A stretch of DNA of 64,000 bases. It comes from Marinobacter maritimus (GTDB lineage: Bacteria; Pseudomonadota; Gammaproteobacteria; Pseudomonadales; Oleiphilaceae). Location: NCBI RefSeq assembly GCF_007671675.1, contig NZ_VCGW01000001.1, positions 310,001 to 374,000 of the forward strand, given 5' to 3'. The notes beneath the pieces are model-generated. The model searched no databases. It had not been told where the DNA came from and saw nothing but the letters and a program-made list of their open reading frames with translations. The first letter of the stretch is position 1; every line of letters starts with the position of its first letter. Both the position numbers and the translations under genes were made by a program. Below, one piece after another: positions 33,992 to 42,844 of the stretch.

Positions 33992-34019
33992 TTGTTTGTG
34001 CAATACGATGCCGTAGAAT
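33992..34019 (+). promoter_or_regulatory. Possible sigma-70 promoter for the capsule operon
   Basis: TTGTTT (33992-33997) and TAGAAT (34014-34019) with a 16-base spacer, about 100 bases before the Wzi start and 130 bases before the ops element. The spacing would put ops in the early transcribed region, as RfaH needs. Match quality is moderate. Confidence 0.3.
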
Positions 34020-34122
34020 CGGCACGCTTCAGACATGGAACATTCACACACTGACAGGGATGCAGTTGGGAGCGTGTTGTCCCCTCCTCGTTTTTTCCTG
34101 TTATTGCTGGCAATTTATTTCT

Positions 34123-35613
34123 ATGACCTTAAAACACTGGGCCTTGGTCGGTGGGGCGGTAGCGTGCCTGACCAGCACTTTAGCAACGGCGGCACCCTGG
34201 CTTGAGCCGGGTGATGTGCGCGCTCGGTTTGCGGTACAGAAGCTTGCGGATCGCGGCCAACTTCAGCGGCCGGTTACAAGCTGGCCCATAATGTGGGGTT
34301 CCATAACCAATGGCCTGAATGAGGCGGAGGGCACACCTGATGCCGTCACTGGGCTGGCTCGTAACTACCTTGAGTTCGAACGTGCCCGGCAGGCATCCCC
34401 TGGTTTTCGTGCGGAATTTGAAGTCGCGGGCACAAATGAAGTGGCCATGGTTCAGGGCTTTGATCGCGGGCCAATGGCTGAAGCGACAGCAAAACTTGAC
34501 GTGCAATGGCAGGGGCAAAACTGGGCGTTCGGCCTGAGCCCGGCTTATGCCCACAACCCTGATGACGATGAAAGCGCCCGCTTTGATGGCTCCTATCTCG
34601 CAGCCACTGCAGGTAACTGGGTGTTTGGCGTTGGCGCTATCGATCGCTGGTGGGGCCCCGGCTGGCAATCCAGCCTTATCTTGTCCAATAACGCCCGGCC
34701 ATTGCCCTCCGTGTGGCTGAATCGCAAAGACGCCTCTGCGCCTGAGAGTCGCTGGTTGAGCTGGATTGGCCCTTGGCAATTCACAGTGTTTGCCGGGCAG
34801 TATGAAAAAGAACGTAAGGTGCCGGAAGCCAAGCTGATAGGCATGCGCCTGAATCTTCGCCCGCTGGATGGTTTGGAGCTGGGCTTCTCCCGGGCAATTA
34901 TGCTCGGGGGTGAGGGCCGGCCTGAGGGCGCATCTACGATCTGGAATGCGTTGATAGGCAAGGATAACGGTCAGCTGGAAGAAAACGATCCGGGTAATCA
35001 ACTTGCCAGTATAGATGCACGCTATGGTTTCGCCATAGGCGAGCAGTCGATGGGCGTTTATGGCCAGATGATGGGTGAAGACGAAGCCGGTGCCTTCCCT
35101 GCGCGCAAATCCTGGCTTCTGGGTACCGATTGGACGAGTCAGCTGTTTAGCGGCGATCAACAATGGTTTATAGAGTACGCCAACACGTTCGCTGATGACT
35201 TCCTGGGTGACGCCATGCCCAACATCACCTACGACCATTCCCGTTACAACAGCGGCTATCGCTATTACGGCCGCACCATGGGCGCCAGCTTCAGTGGCGA
35301 TGCAGAAGCCATTACGCTAGGCGGCTTTCATTTTTTCGACGACGGACGCAATCTTTCGGCCAGCTTGAGCTTTGTTGAGTTCAACAAAGACGGGATAAGC
35401 CGAACACCGGTGATCGATAAAGACATCAAGTTGATGGTCCCCGCGGAAAATGCCAAACAAGTAATCGCAAAAGTCGGCTATGGCACCGAGTTGCTTAATG
35501 GCTGGCTGGACCTCAGCGCGCAGTTTGCAGATAAAAAGCTTGAGTTGGTCAATCCGGCAGACAATGAAGCAGGCCAGTGGTCTGTTGGCGCCAGTTGGCG
35601 ATACCGTTTTTAA
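34123..35613 (+). CDS. wzi: Capsule assembly protein Wzi family
   Basis: 496 residues from ATG 34123 (E. coli Wzi 479). The start is set by the signal peptide MTLKHWALVGGAVACLTSTL, cut after ATA before APWLEPGD. The mature N-terminus (DVRARFAVQKLADRGQLQRP, WPIMWGSI) and DRWWGPGWQSSLILSNNARP are typical of the family, and the terminal GASWRYRF ends the outer-membrane barrel. Wzi anchors capsular polysaccharide at the cell surface. The ribosome site is weak. The ops element lies within codons 11-15, so the same bases serve as RfaH recruitment site and signal peptide. Confidence 0.87.
   Translation: MTLKHWALVGGAVACLTSTLATAAPWLEPGDVRARFAVQKLADRGQLQRPVTSWPIMWGSITNGLNEAEGTPDAVTGLARNYLEFERARQASPGFRAEFEVAGTNEVAMVQGFDRGPMAEATAKLDVQWQGQNWAFGLSPAYAHNPDDDESARFDGSYLAATAGNWVFGVGAIDRWWGPGWQSSLILSNNARPLPSVWLNRKDASAPESRWLSWIGPWQFTVFAGQYEKERKVPEAKLIGMRLNLRPLDGLELGFSRAIMLGGEGRPEGASTIWNALIGKDNGQLEENDPGNQLASIDARYGFAIGEQSMGVYGQMMGEDEAGAFPARKSWLLGTDWTSQLFSGDQQWFIEYANTFADDFLGDAMPNITYDHSRYNSGYRYYGRTMGASFSGDAEAITLGGFHFFDDGRNLSASLSFVEFNKDGISRTPVIDKDIKLMVPAENAKQVIAKVGYGTELLNGWLDLSAQFADKKLELVNPADNEAGQWSVGASWRYRF
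34153..34166 (+). promoter_or_regulatory. ops (RfaH recruitment) element / JUMPstart 3' half
   Basis: GGGGCGGTAGCGTG at 34153-34166 contains the complete 12-nt ops sequence GGCGGTAGCGTG known from E. coli rfa, rfb and capsule operons, and also matches the two preceding G residues of JUMPstart. It lies 31 bases downstream of the wzi start codon rather than in the leader. With a cis-encoded RfaH 1.2 kb upstream, it is very likely functional. Confidence 0.85.
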
Positions 35614-35673
35614 CACGTTTCATCTAATTGATAACTCCAAACTCTTTTCCAAAACATATACTGGATACCCGCT

Positions 35674-38244
35674 GTGAACTTTAAGCGTTTTCTTCTTTCT
35701 TTATCACTATTAATGCCTTTGTGTGTTTCCGCTCAATCAATAACACCCTCTCAGATCCAGCAGTTTAAATCCCTCCCCCAAGCCCAGCAGGAAGCTTTGG
35801 CGCGGCAGTACGGCGTGGATCTGGATCAGATTCAGGGGAGTGCTTCGCAAGACCACCCCAAAGTGAATCAACAGATCTCGGTCGTCGAGCCGCTGGAGAA
35901 AGACACCAGCCAAGGCGAAGACAAGAAAGACAGCAAACCTGCTAAAGAAGAGCAAGCGTTCAGCGAAAAGAACCATGGCCTGAAGCCGTTTGGCTACGAG
36001 TTGTTTGAAGGTAAGCCCAGCACATTTGCTCCAGTGACCGAAATACCGGTTCCTGCCAACTATACACTGGGCCCTGGTGACGAATTGAAAGTTCAGCTTT
36101 GGGGCAACGAAAACCGCCAGCTATCGCTGGTTGTTTCCCGCGATGGCACCATCGAGATGCCTGAAAGAGGGCCGGTTAATGTCGCCGGCATGAGCTTTCA
36201 GCAAATCAGAGAAGAAATTAGCAGACTGGTCGCAGAACAGTACATTGGCGTAAAAGCGGCGGTTTCTTTGGGCGAGCTGCGTAGTATGCGGGTATTTGTG
36301 CTGGGTGAAGCGCGCACGCCGGGATCGTTCAGTGTTAGTTCGCTCTCTACCATAACCAACGCACTTTATGTATCTGGCGGCATTCGCCACACAGGTTCTT
36401 TGCGCAACGTACAATTAAAACGCAACGGGAAGGTTGTAAGCACGCTTGATCTTTACGACCTGCTGCTTAAAGGTGACACCAGCGGTGATGTGCGCCTTCA
36501 ACCCGGAGACGCAGTATTTATTCCGGCTGTAGGTCCTCGTGTTGGAATAGATGGAGAAGTGTATCGCCCAGCGCTGTATGAAATTAAAAACTCCACCACG
36601 CTGGACGATTTGGTAAATCTGGCTGGAGGCCTCACCTCTCAAGCCTATCCGCAAATAACGCGAATCGAACGTACGAACCAGGATTTCCTGCGGGTAATAG
36701 CGGAAGCCGATCTCACCAATAACCAGGGCAAGCGCGCTAAGGTAAAGTCTGGTGACCGAGTTTCGGTTGCATCTATCGCGGATGTGACAGGCCAGTATGT
36801 CGAAATAACGGGTGCTGCCACTCGTGAAGGCAAATTCGCCTGGGTGCCGGGAATGCGGGTGAGCTCCATAATCCGCAACTTGGACGCAGATCTGTTGCCA
36901 ATAGCCGATACCAACTTCGCAGCCGTCGTCAGAACAAATCCCGATACCCAGCAGGTTTCCGTACTGAGCCTGGAGCTTAAGAATGCAGTAAGCAATCCCG
37001 GTGGGTCAGTCGATCTGATCATGCAGGAAAAAGACCAGTTGCTGGTGTTTGCGGATGAGGGTAAGGGCGATTTCAAACAAAGCTTCCCTGAAAACCCGGA
37101 GAAGGGCAATGGGGGCGATGTGACGCAAGAAGGCGTTGAGGATGAAGCAGACACAAAGCGCTTTAGCCGCGATACGCTATTTGATCCTGTGGTAAAGCGC
37201 TTAAAAGCCCAAGCCACGCCGTCAACACCGCAACAAACCATGACCATCAGTGGACCGGTTCGTTACCCCGGTGAGTACCCCCTGCCAGCAACCGGTAAAG
37301 TGAAAGATGCCATTGTTATGGCCGGAGGGTTAACGGATTCAGCCCTTATGTTAGACGCAGAGTTAGCCCGCCGGAGTTTGAACAGCAATGGGGTAGAACA
37401 AACTCAGCTGCGCACAATCAGCTTGGCTGATGCAATGAATGATCAAATAGATATACAGCTGCAAAGCCGTGATCGCCTGATGGTGAGATCCATACCTCTG
37501 TTCGGTGCCACACGCACCATTAAACTGGAAGGTGAAGTGGTTTATCCAGGCGAGTACACGTTCAGCGATGGCGAGACCCTGGTGGATGTTCTCACACGTG
37601 CTGGAGGGCTCACCAGCAATGCATTCCCTCGTGGCGCCGTATTTACCCGCAAAAAACTGCGTGAACTGGAAGCTCAGCGTCTGCTGGAAGCTGAAAAGCG
37701 ACTGCAGGGTGACCTGCTAGGTGTCCGGCTGGAAGGCGATAACTTTGGTGGCCAGAGTGCACAGCGCGTAGAACAGGTTCAGAGATTGCTAGACGATGTG
37801 CAAACTAGCCGACCAGTAGGGCGCATGGTGATTGAACTTGCCTCTGTGCTTGAAGATAGCAGCTACCAGTCTATTCGCCTCCAGGATGGTGACACGTTGA
37901 ACGTTCCCATTATCCCTCAGGCCGTGAGCGTATTCGGCGAAGTGCAATTCCCCACAAGCCATCTGCACTCAGAAGGTTTAACGGTAGACGACTATCTCGA
38001 GCGTTCCGGCGGGCCCACCCGTCAGGCGGACGAGAGCCGGGTGTATGTCGTGAAAGCCGACGGCTCGGTAATGTTGCCTGAGAAAAGCGCGTGGTTTGGT
38101 GGTCGCAGCCAGCAGTTGCAGCCGGGTGATACGGTCATCATGCCGATCGATGTAGACCGCCTGAACCAGCTGGAGCTTTGGACGAACGTAAGCCAGATCG
38201 TTTATCAGATGGCTCTAGGTGCAGCTGCAGTGGGTAACCTCTGA
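35674..38244 (+). CDS. Wza/OtnA-like polysaccharide export protein with multiple SLBB domains
   Basis: 856 residues, much longer than E. coli Wza (379) and like the OtnA/GfcE-type large exporters. GTG start at 35674 followed by a signal peptide ending VSA; no lipobox Cys. The poly-export domain is at about 127-205 (NYTLGPGDELKVQLWGNENR, SRDGTIEMPERGPVNVAGM). Successive SLBB-type units follow (VFVLGEARTPGSFSVSS, IDGEVYRPALYEI, ISGPVRYPGEYPLPATG, LEGEVVYPGEYTFSDGETL, VFGEVQFPTSHLH). It would form the outer-membrane/periplasmic conduit for the polymer. No Wzc kinase gene is present nearby. Confidence 0.9.
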   Translation: MNFKRFLLSLSLLMPLCVSAQSITPSQIQQFKSLPQAQQEALARQYGVDLDQIQGSASQDHPKVNQQISVVEPLEKDTSQGEDKKDSKPAKEEQAFSEKNHGLKPFGYELFEGKPSTFAPVTEIPVPANYTLGPGDELKVQLWGNENRQLSLVVSRDGTIEMPERGPVNVAGMSFQQIREEISRLVAEQYIGVKAAVSLGELRSMRVFVLGEARTPGSFSVSSLSTITNALYVSGGIRHTGSLRNVQLKRNGKVVSTLDLYDLLLKGDTSGDVRLQPGDAVFIPAVGPRVGIDGEVYRPALYEIKNSTTLDDLVNLAGGLTSQAYPQITRIERTNQDFLRVIAEADLTNNQGKRAKVKSGDRVSVASIADVTGQYVEITGAATREGKFAWVPGMRVSSIIRNLDADLLPIADTNFAAVVRTNPDTQQVSVLSLELKNAVSNPGGSVDLIMQEKDQLLVFADEGKGDFKQSFPENPEKGNGGDVTQEGVEDEADTKRFSRDTLFDPVVKRLKAQATPSTPQQTMTISGPVRYPGEYPLPATGKVKDAIVMAGGLTDSALMLDAELARRSLNSNGVEQTQLRTISLADAMNDQIDIQLQSRDRLMVRSIPLFGATRTIKLEGEVVYPGEYTFSDGETLVDVLTRAGGLTSNAFPRGAVFTRKKLRELEAQRLLEAEKRLQGDLLGVRLEGDNFGGQSAQRVEQVQRLLDDVQTSRPVGRMVIELASVLEDSSYQSIRLQDGDTLNVPIIPQAVSVFGEVQFPTSHLHSEGLTVDDYLERSGGPTRQADESRVYVVKADGSVMLPEKSAWFGGRSQQLQPGDTVIMPIDVDRLNQLELWTNVSQIVYQMALGAAAVGNL

Positions 38245-39197
38245 TGAATCAGCGCGTTGAGTTCGAGCAGGCAAGTCAGTACGCAGATGATGAAATAGAT
38301 CTTCGCCAGATTTTCGCCACATTGTGGTCAGGGAAGTGGGTTGTTATAGCGTTTACAATCTTATTCGCTGCGGGTGGCGTGGCGTTTGCGCTTATGAAGC
38401 CGGATATCTATCAGGCAAGCGTACTGGTGGCGCCCGCTAATGATGAAGGTGGTGTTAAAGGCCTGAGTGGGCAGTTGGGAGGCTTGGCCAGCTTGGCGGG
38501 TATCAATCTGGGAGGCGGCGGTTCTAATCAAACTGTTATCGCCAAAGAAGTACTGCAGTCCCGTGCATTTCTGACTGATTTTATACGTCGGCATCAGTTG
38601 GCCGTCCCGCTGAAAGCTGTTAATGGTTGGAACAAAGAAAAGCAGCGGTGGCAGTACAACCGGGAAGTCTATAATCCGGAGACGGAAGAGTGGTTGAAGG
38701 ACGACAAAGGCGAGAGCTTAGCACCTACCGACTGGGATCTGGTGAAAACATTTAAGGGGGATCACCTGAGTGTGAGCGAGAGCAAAGATACTGGCATGCT
38801 CACAATCAGTATCAAAAGCCTGTCCCCCATAGCAGCGAAAGAATGGGCTGGGCTATTGGTAGCTGATATCAACGAACATATGCGTCGAGAAGATGTGGGT
38901 ACTTCTGAGGCACGTATCGCCTATCTCGAGGGCAAGCTGGAAGAAACCAGTATTGCCGGAATGCAGCAAGTCTTTTACCAGCTCATTGAAAGCGAAACCC
39001 GCACGGTAATGCTGGCCAACGCGCAACCGGAATACGTCTTCAAAACTGTAGATCCGGCTGTAGCGCCCCAAGAGAAAAGTGAACCCAAGCGCGCTTTGAT
39101 CGTCGTGTTGGCTGTAATGCTAGGCGGCATGCTGGGTGTATTTGTTGTCTTCATACGTGCTTTCATAAAATCCGATAAATTTGAAGAAAAATTATGA
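38244..39197 (+). CDS. Wzz/chain-length determinant family protein (second copy)
   Basis: 317 residues. N-terminal [20 protein letters not shown] leads into the first membrane helix (about 33-50), followed by the GYxAS-like region ([14 protein letters not shown]) and a Gly-rich [16 protein letters not shown]. The second helix near the C-terminus is preceded by [20 protein letters not shown], the proline-rich Wzz motif. It overlaps the Wza stop (TGATGA) and the RfbB start (ATGA), so it is in the same operon. There is no cytoplasmic kinase domain, so polymer length is set without a Wzc-type BY-kinase. Confidence 0.92.
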   Translation: MNQRVEFEQASQYADDEIDLRQIFATLWSGKWVVIAFTILFAAGGVAFALMKPDIYQASVLVAPANDEGGVKGLSGQLGGLASLAGINLGGGGSNQTVIAKEVLQSRAFLTDFIRRHQLAVPLKAVNGWNKEKQRWQYNREVYNPETEEWLKDDKGESLAPTDWDLVKTFKGDHLSVSESKDTGMLTISIKSLSPIAAKEWAGLLVADINEHMRREDVGTSEARIAYLEGKLEETSIAGMQQVFYQLIESETRTVMLANAQPEYVFKTVDPAVAPQEKSEPKRALIVVLAVMLGGMLGVFVVFIRAFIKSDKFEEKL

Positions 39198-40345
39198 AAC
39201 TCCTGATCACCGGCGGTGCCGGCTTCATCGGCTCCGCCGTAATTCGTCACATCCTCACCAAGACCAGTGATGAAGTGGTCAATCTCGACAAGCTCACTTA
39301 CGCTGGCAACCTCGAAAGCTTGGCTGAAGTAAGTGATAGCGAACGCTACAGCTTCGAGCAAGTAGACATCTGCAATCGAGCAGAAGTAGATCGCGTGCTG
39401 GCCCAACACCAGCCAGATGCAATAATGCACTTGGCCGCCGAAAGCCACGTAGACCGCTCCATAGATGGCCCCGCGGAATTTATCGAAACCAATATAGTAG
39501 GAACCTACACCCTGCTGGAAGCCACCCGCCAGTACTGGCAGGCCATGGAAGCCGAGAAAAAAGCCAACTTCCGCTTCCACCACATAAGCACAGACGAAGT
39601 CTACGGCGACCTCCCGCACCCAAACCAGTTCCCCTCTCCCCCGGCGGGAGAGGGGCTAGGGGAGAGGGGGGAGCGTGTATTCCCGATCACGGGAGAGGGG
39701 CCAGGGGAGAGGGGGGAATCTCTGCCTCTCTTCACAGAAGAGACGGCCTATGCCCCAAGCAGCCCCTATAGCGCCAGCAAAGCCAGCTCAGACCACCTGG
39801 TACGAGCCTGGCATCGTACCTACGGCCTGCCTGTACTCGTCACAAACTGCAGCAACAACTACGGCCCCTTCCACTTCCCGGAAAAGCTCGTCCCGTTGAT
39901 GATCCTCAACGCCCTGGAAGGCAAGCCGCTCCCGGTTTACGGCAAAGGTGACCAGATTCGCGATTGGCTCTACGTAGAAGACCACGCCCGCGCGCTCTAC
40001 AAAGTCGTCAAAGCAGGCAAGCCCGGCGAAACCTACAATATTGGCGGCCACAACGAAAAACAGAACATCGAAGTGGTGCACACCCTGTGCGACATCCTCC
40101 AGGAACTGCGACCACAGGAAAAAAATTACCGCGATCTCATTACCACTGTAAAAGACCGCCCAGGCCACGACAGGCGCTACGCCATAGACGCTAGCAAAAT
40201 CCAGAAAGAACTCGGCTGGGTGCCAGAAGAAACCTTCGCAACCGGCATCCGCAAAACCGTAAATTGGTATCTGGCTAATCTGGATTGGTGTCAGCGCGTG
40301 CAGGACGGCAGTTATCAGCGCGAAAGATTGGGAGCAACAGCATGA
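39194..40345 (+). CDS. rfbB: dTDP-glucose 4,6-dehydratase with an in-frame repeat insertion
   Basis: 383 residues (usual about 355-361). The NAD motif is [10 protein letters not shown]; the active site is STDEVYGDL then [15 protein letters not shown]; the tail is [20 protein letters not shown]. It converts dTDP-glucose to dTDP-4-keto-6-deoxyglucose. Between GDLPHP and LPLFTEE there are 33 residues, where E. coli RfbB has 8, with a duplicated GEGxGERGE motif; these are coded by a GC-rich repeat at 39631-39717. The rest of the enzyme is intact and in frame, so activity is likely kept. rfbC and rfbD (rhamnose branch) are absent; wecE lies downstream. Confidence 0.93.
   Translation: MKLLITGGAGFIGSAVIRHILTKTSDEVVNLDKLTYAGNLESLAEVSDSERYSFEQVDICNRAEVDRVLAQHQPDAIMHLAAESHVDRSIDGPAEFIETNIVGTYTLLEATRQYWQAMEAEKKANFRFHHISTDEVYGDLPHPNQFPSPPAGEGLGERGERVFPITGEGPGERGESLPLFTEETAYAPSSPYSASKASSDHLVRAWHRTYGLPVLVTNCSNNYGPFHFPEKLVPLMILNALEGKPLPVYGKGDQIRDWLYVEDHARALYKVVKAGKPGETYNIGGHNEKQNIEVVHTLCDILQELRPQEKNYRDLITTVKDRPGHDRRYAIDASKIQKELGWVPEETFATGIRKTVNWYLANLDWCQRVQDGSYQRERLGATA
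39631..39717 (+). repeat. GC-rich repeat inserted within rfbB
   Basis: Starts with a hairpin CCCCTCTCCC (39631-39640) and GGGAGAGGGG (39646-39655). The G-rich arm then repeats: the 27-base unit beginning at 39646 recurs at 39691 with one mismatch (T/C), a 45-base period, which is 15 codons. The same CCCCTCTCCC/GGGAGAGGGG palindrome lies between pilC and pilD (21310-21342). Translated here as repeated GEGLGERGE / GEGPGERGE. Confidence 0.88.
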
Positions 40346-41223
40346 AAGGCATCATCCTCGCAGGCGGCTCCGGCACTCGCCTATACCCCATAACACAGGG
40401 CACCTCCAAACAACTGCTGCCTGTATACGACAAACCTATGATCTACTACCCGCTCTCTGTACTCATGCTGGCGGGCATCCGGGATATCCTCATCATTACC
40501 ACTCCGGAAGATTTGGCTGGCTTCAAGCGTGCCTTGGGTGACGGCGAGCAGTTTGGCGTTAACCTCAGCTATGAGGTGCAGCCAACGCCCGATGGCTTGG
40601 CGCAGGCCTTCATTATTGGCGAAGAGTTTATTGGTGAGGATAGCGTTTGTCTGGTACTCGGCGACAATATCTTCTATGGGCAGGGTTTTGTTCCCAAACT
40701 CCACGAAGCCGTGGAGCAGGTTGAAGAGCGAGGTGGAGCAACTGTATTTGGGTATCAGGTTAAAGACCCGGAGCGTTTTGGTGTAGTAGCGTTCGATAAC
40801 GCTCATAAAGCCATCTCGATCGAAGAAAAGCCATCCAAACCAAAATCGCACTTTGCAGTCACTGGTCTGTACTTCTACGACAACAAAGTAGTCGAGATCG
40901 CAAAAACTGTTCAGCCATCAAGACGTGGTGAGCTGGAAATTACAGACGTGAATCGAGCGTATCTGGAGCAGGGCGAACTGAACGTAAACCTTCTGGGCCG
41001 GGGCTTTGCCTGGCTGGACACAGGTACCCACGAAAGTTTGCTGGAAGCCGCACAGTTTGTAGAAACCATTGAAAAGCGCCAAGGCTACAAAATCGCCTGC
41101 CTGGAAGAAATTGGTTACAACCAGGGCTGGTTAAGCAGACAGAAAGTAGAGCAACAAGCGCAGGAATTACGCAAAAACAGCTATGGCGAATATCTCAGCG
41201 CCTTGGTCTGTGGCGAGCTCTGA
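40342..41223 (+). CDS. rfbA: Glucose-1-phosphate thymidylyltransferase
   Basis: 293 residues from ATG 40342, which overlaps the rfbB stop (ATGA). The start motif is [20 protein letters not shown], then [27 protein letters not shown] and [17 protein letters not shown], all typical of RmlA/RffH. It makes dTDP-glucose from dTTP and glucose-1-phosphate, feeding RfbB. With wecE nearby and no rhamnose genes, its flux here goes to an amino sugar, dTDP-Fuc4N. Confidence 0.96.
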   Translation: MKGIILAGGSGTRLYPITQGTSKQLLPVYDKPMIYYPLSVLMLAGIRDILIITTPEDLAGFKRALGDGEQFGVNLSYEVQPTPDGLAQAFIIGEEFIGEDSVCLVLGDNIFYGQGFVPKLHEAVEQVEERGGATVFGYQVKDPERFGVVAFDNAHKAISIEEKPSKPKSHFAVTGLYFYDNKVVEIAKTVQPSRRGELEITDVNRAYLEQGELNVNLLGRGFAWLDTGTHESLLEAAQFVETIEKRQGYKIACLEEIGYNQGWLSRQKVEQQAQELRKNSYGEYLSALVCGEL

Positions 41224-41234
41224 AAGGTAATTTT

Positions 41235-42279
41235 GTGATTTTACACGTAGCAGGGCTTGATAAGTTCATCCCACCATTTGTCGAATTCGCTAAGGAAGAA
41301 TTTCAGGAAGAGAAGCATCAATTCTGGTTTACGGGTTCTGTTGAAAAATACCCATTAGATCAGAGTGAAGCCGTGTATGTGTGGAAGCGGCACTTTGGCC
41401 AAGCTTGCGGGCGACGCAAAACTGGTTAAACAGCTCCACAGCGCCCGAAAGGTTATGCTCCATGGACTATTCAACATCCGGGTTGTTCTCATTCTGGCGC
41501 TTTGTCTGTGGGTACTGGCTAAGTGCCACTGGGTAATCTAGGGCGGAGATCTTTTCCAATATAAAAAAACGACTAAAGCCCTGCGATCTCGCATTAGAGA
41601 AGCTCTGCGGAGTTTTGTTATCCGCAGAGTCGGACATTTGGTCACCTATATCGATGGTGACGTGAAACTGGCCCGCCAATGGTACGGGGCGAAAGGTGCT
41701 CACCACGAATGCATCATGTAACTGAGCAATGTCGTCGATTCCAAAACTACAGGGGAGGCAGCTCCCAACACTGGCCATGAGGGTTTGAAAATACTCCTCG
41801 GTAACTCTGCCGATCCAAGAAACAACCACATCGAAGCGCTCGAACGCCTGTTGCCCTTTAAAGAAATCAGGGCATCAAAATATTTGTCCTTGTCTTATGG
41901 CGACCAAAACATGCAAAAAAGTAATCAGCCGCGGTGAAGAGTGGTTTGGAGATAAATTTGTGCCCATGACGGACTTTATGTCGTTTGAGCAATACTTGGA
42001 GGTTTTTAAAAGCCTTGATGTCGCGATCTTCAACCATCGACGACAGCAGGCCATGGGACACACCATTATGCTTTTTAGTATCGGGAAAACGGTTTTATGC
42101 GGAGCGAAGTGAACTAATGGCATTGTCTGTATAGCTTGGGAATTAAGCTGAACGACGTTGATAATATAGCGCTCTCCCGGGTAGCGCCCCATGAAGCCGA
42201 AGGGAATGCTCGTGTAGTTCGCCCATATTTTTCAAGGGCAACGCGGGTTGAGCAACTTTCAGATATTTCCGAGGGATAG
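41235..42279 (+). pseudogene. Broken GT56 / WecF-like TDP-Fuc4NAc transferase
   Basis: Four partial frames together read as one WecF-type protein of about 345 residues. Frame A from GTG 41235 (ILHVAGLDKFIPPF) shifts near 41390 into frame B (KLVKQLHSARKVMLHGLFN). There a TAG at 41539-41541 replaces the Trp of the conserved WVIWGGDLFQY motif; the frame goes on to HLVTYIDGDVKLARQWYGAK. A poly-A run near 41914-41920 shifts to frame C (KKVISRGEEWFGDKFVPMTD, FNHRRQQAMGHTIMLF), and a last shift or stop near 42113 precedes the end at 42277. WecF adds Fuc4NAc to the ECA lipid intermediate. The gene is clearly inactivated. Family call is from the recognisable motifs. Confidence 0.75.
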
Positions 42280-42280
42280 A

Positions 42281-42844
42281 ATGGCTTATTTAACCGAAGC
42301 GCAGCTACAGGCGATGGGTTTTAAGACTGTAGGTGGAAATGTAAAAGTGAGCGACAAGGCGAGCATCTATAATCCTGAAGTGATTGAGCTTGGTGATTAT
42401 TCACGTATTGACGACTTCTGTGTTGTATCCGGAAAGGTTTCAATTGGACGATATTGTCATATCACCCCAATGTGTTTAGTTGCTGGGGGCTCTCCCGGAG
42501 TCACGCTCTCGGATTTTTGTACTCTGGCCTATGGAGTACAAGTTTTTGCGCAGTCTGATGATTACAGCGGCAGTACCATGGTGAATTCACTAATTCCTGC
42601 CAAATTCAAAAATGAGTATTTCGCTGAGGTGCTTATAGAGAGGCAGGTAATTATCGGAGCAGGCTCAATCATTTTTCCAGGTGTTACAATCCGACAAGGG
42701 TGCTCGGTTGGCGCCATGACGCTATTGAATAAAAGCACCCAGCCCTGGGGAATCTACGCAGGCAAACCTGCCCGCAGAATTAAGGATCGAAAACAAGATT
42801 TACTCGAACTGGAAGCGCAATTTCTCAAAGAGCAGCAAGAATGA
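42281..42844 (+). CDS. Left-handed beta-helix (hexapeptide) acetyltransferase
   Basis: 187 residues from ATG 42281, which has a GAGG ribosome site; upstream codons belong to the pseudogene. Hexapeptide-like turns appear from about residue 45 (IELGDYSRIDDFCVVSGKVS), followed by VIIGAGSIIFPGVTIRQGC, typical of the galactoside-acetyltransferase class, and PWGIYAGKPARRIKDR at the end. It overlaps wecE by 4 bases. In enterobacteria the Fuc4N N-acetyltransferase (WecD/RffC) is a GNAT enzyme; here this LbH protein takes that genomic place, so it may N-acetylate dTDP-Fuc4N as FdtC/QdtC-type enzymes do on related sugars. O-acetylation of the polymer is the alternative. Confidence 0.85.
   Translation: MAYLTEAQLQAMGFKTVGGNVKVSDKASIYNPEVIELGDYSRIDDFCVVSGKVSIGRYCHITPMCLVAGGSPGVTLSDFCTLAYGVQVFAQSDDYSGSTMVNSLIPAKFKNEYFAEVLIERQVIIGAGSIIFPGVTIRQGCSVGAMTLLNKSTQPWGIYAGKPARRIKDRKQDLLELEAQFLKEQQE

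Noticed and set aside
33964-34122. N-terminal extension of the Wzi frame
   Set aside because: The 53 extra residues do not resemble Wzi; the signal peptide starts cleanly at ATG 34123.
34180-35238. 352-codon minus-strand frame opposite wzi
   Set aside because: Composition is an antisense shadow (Pro/Ala/Arg-rich, no motifs), and the plus-strand Wzi product is unmistakable.
39631-39717. CRISPR-like reading of the G-rich repeats in rfbB
   Set aside because: Only two units, 45-base period, no spacers of equal length, and the repeat is translated as part of RfbB.
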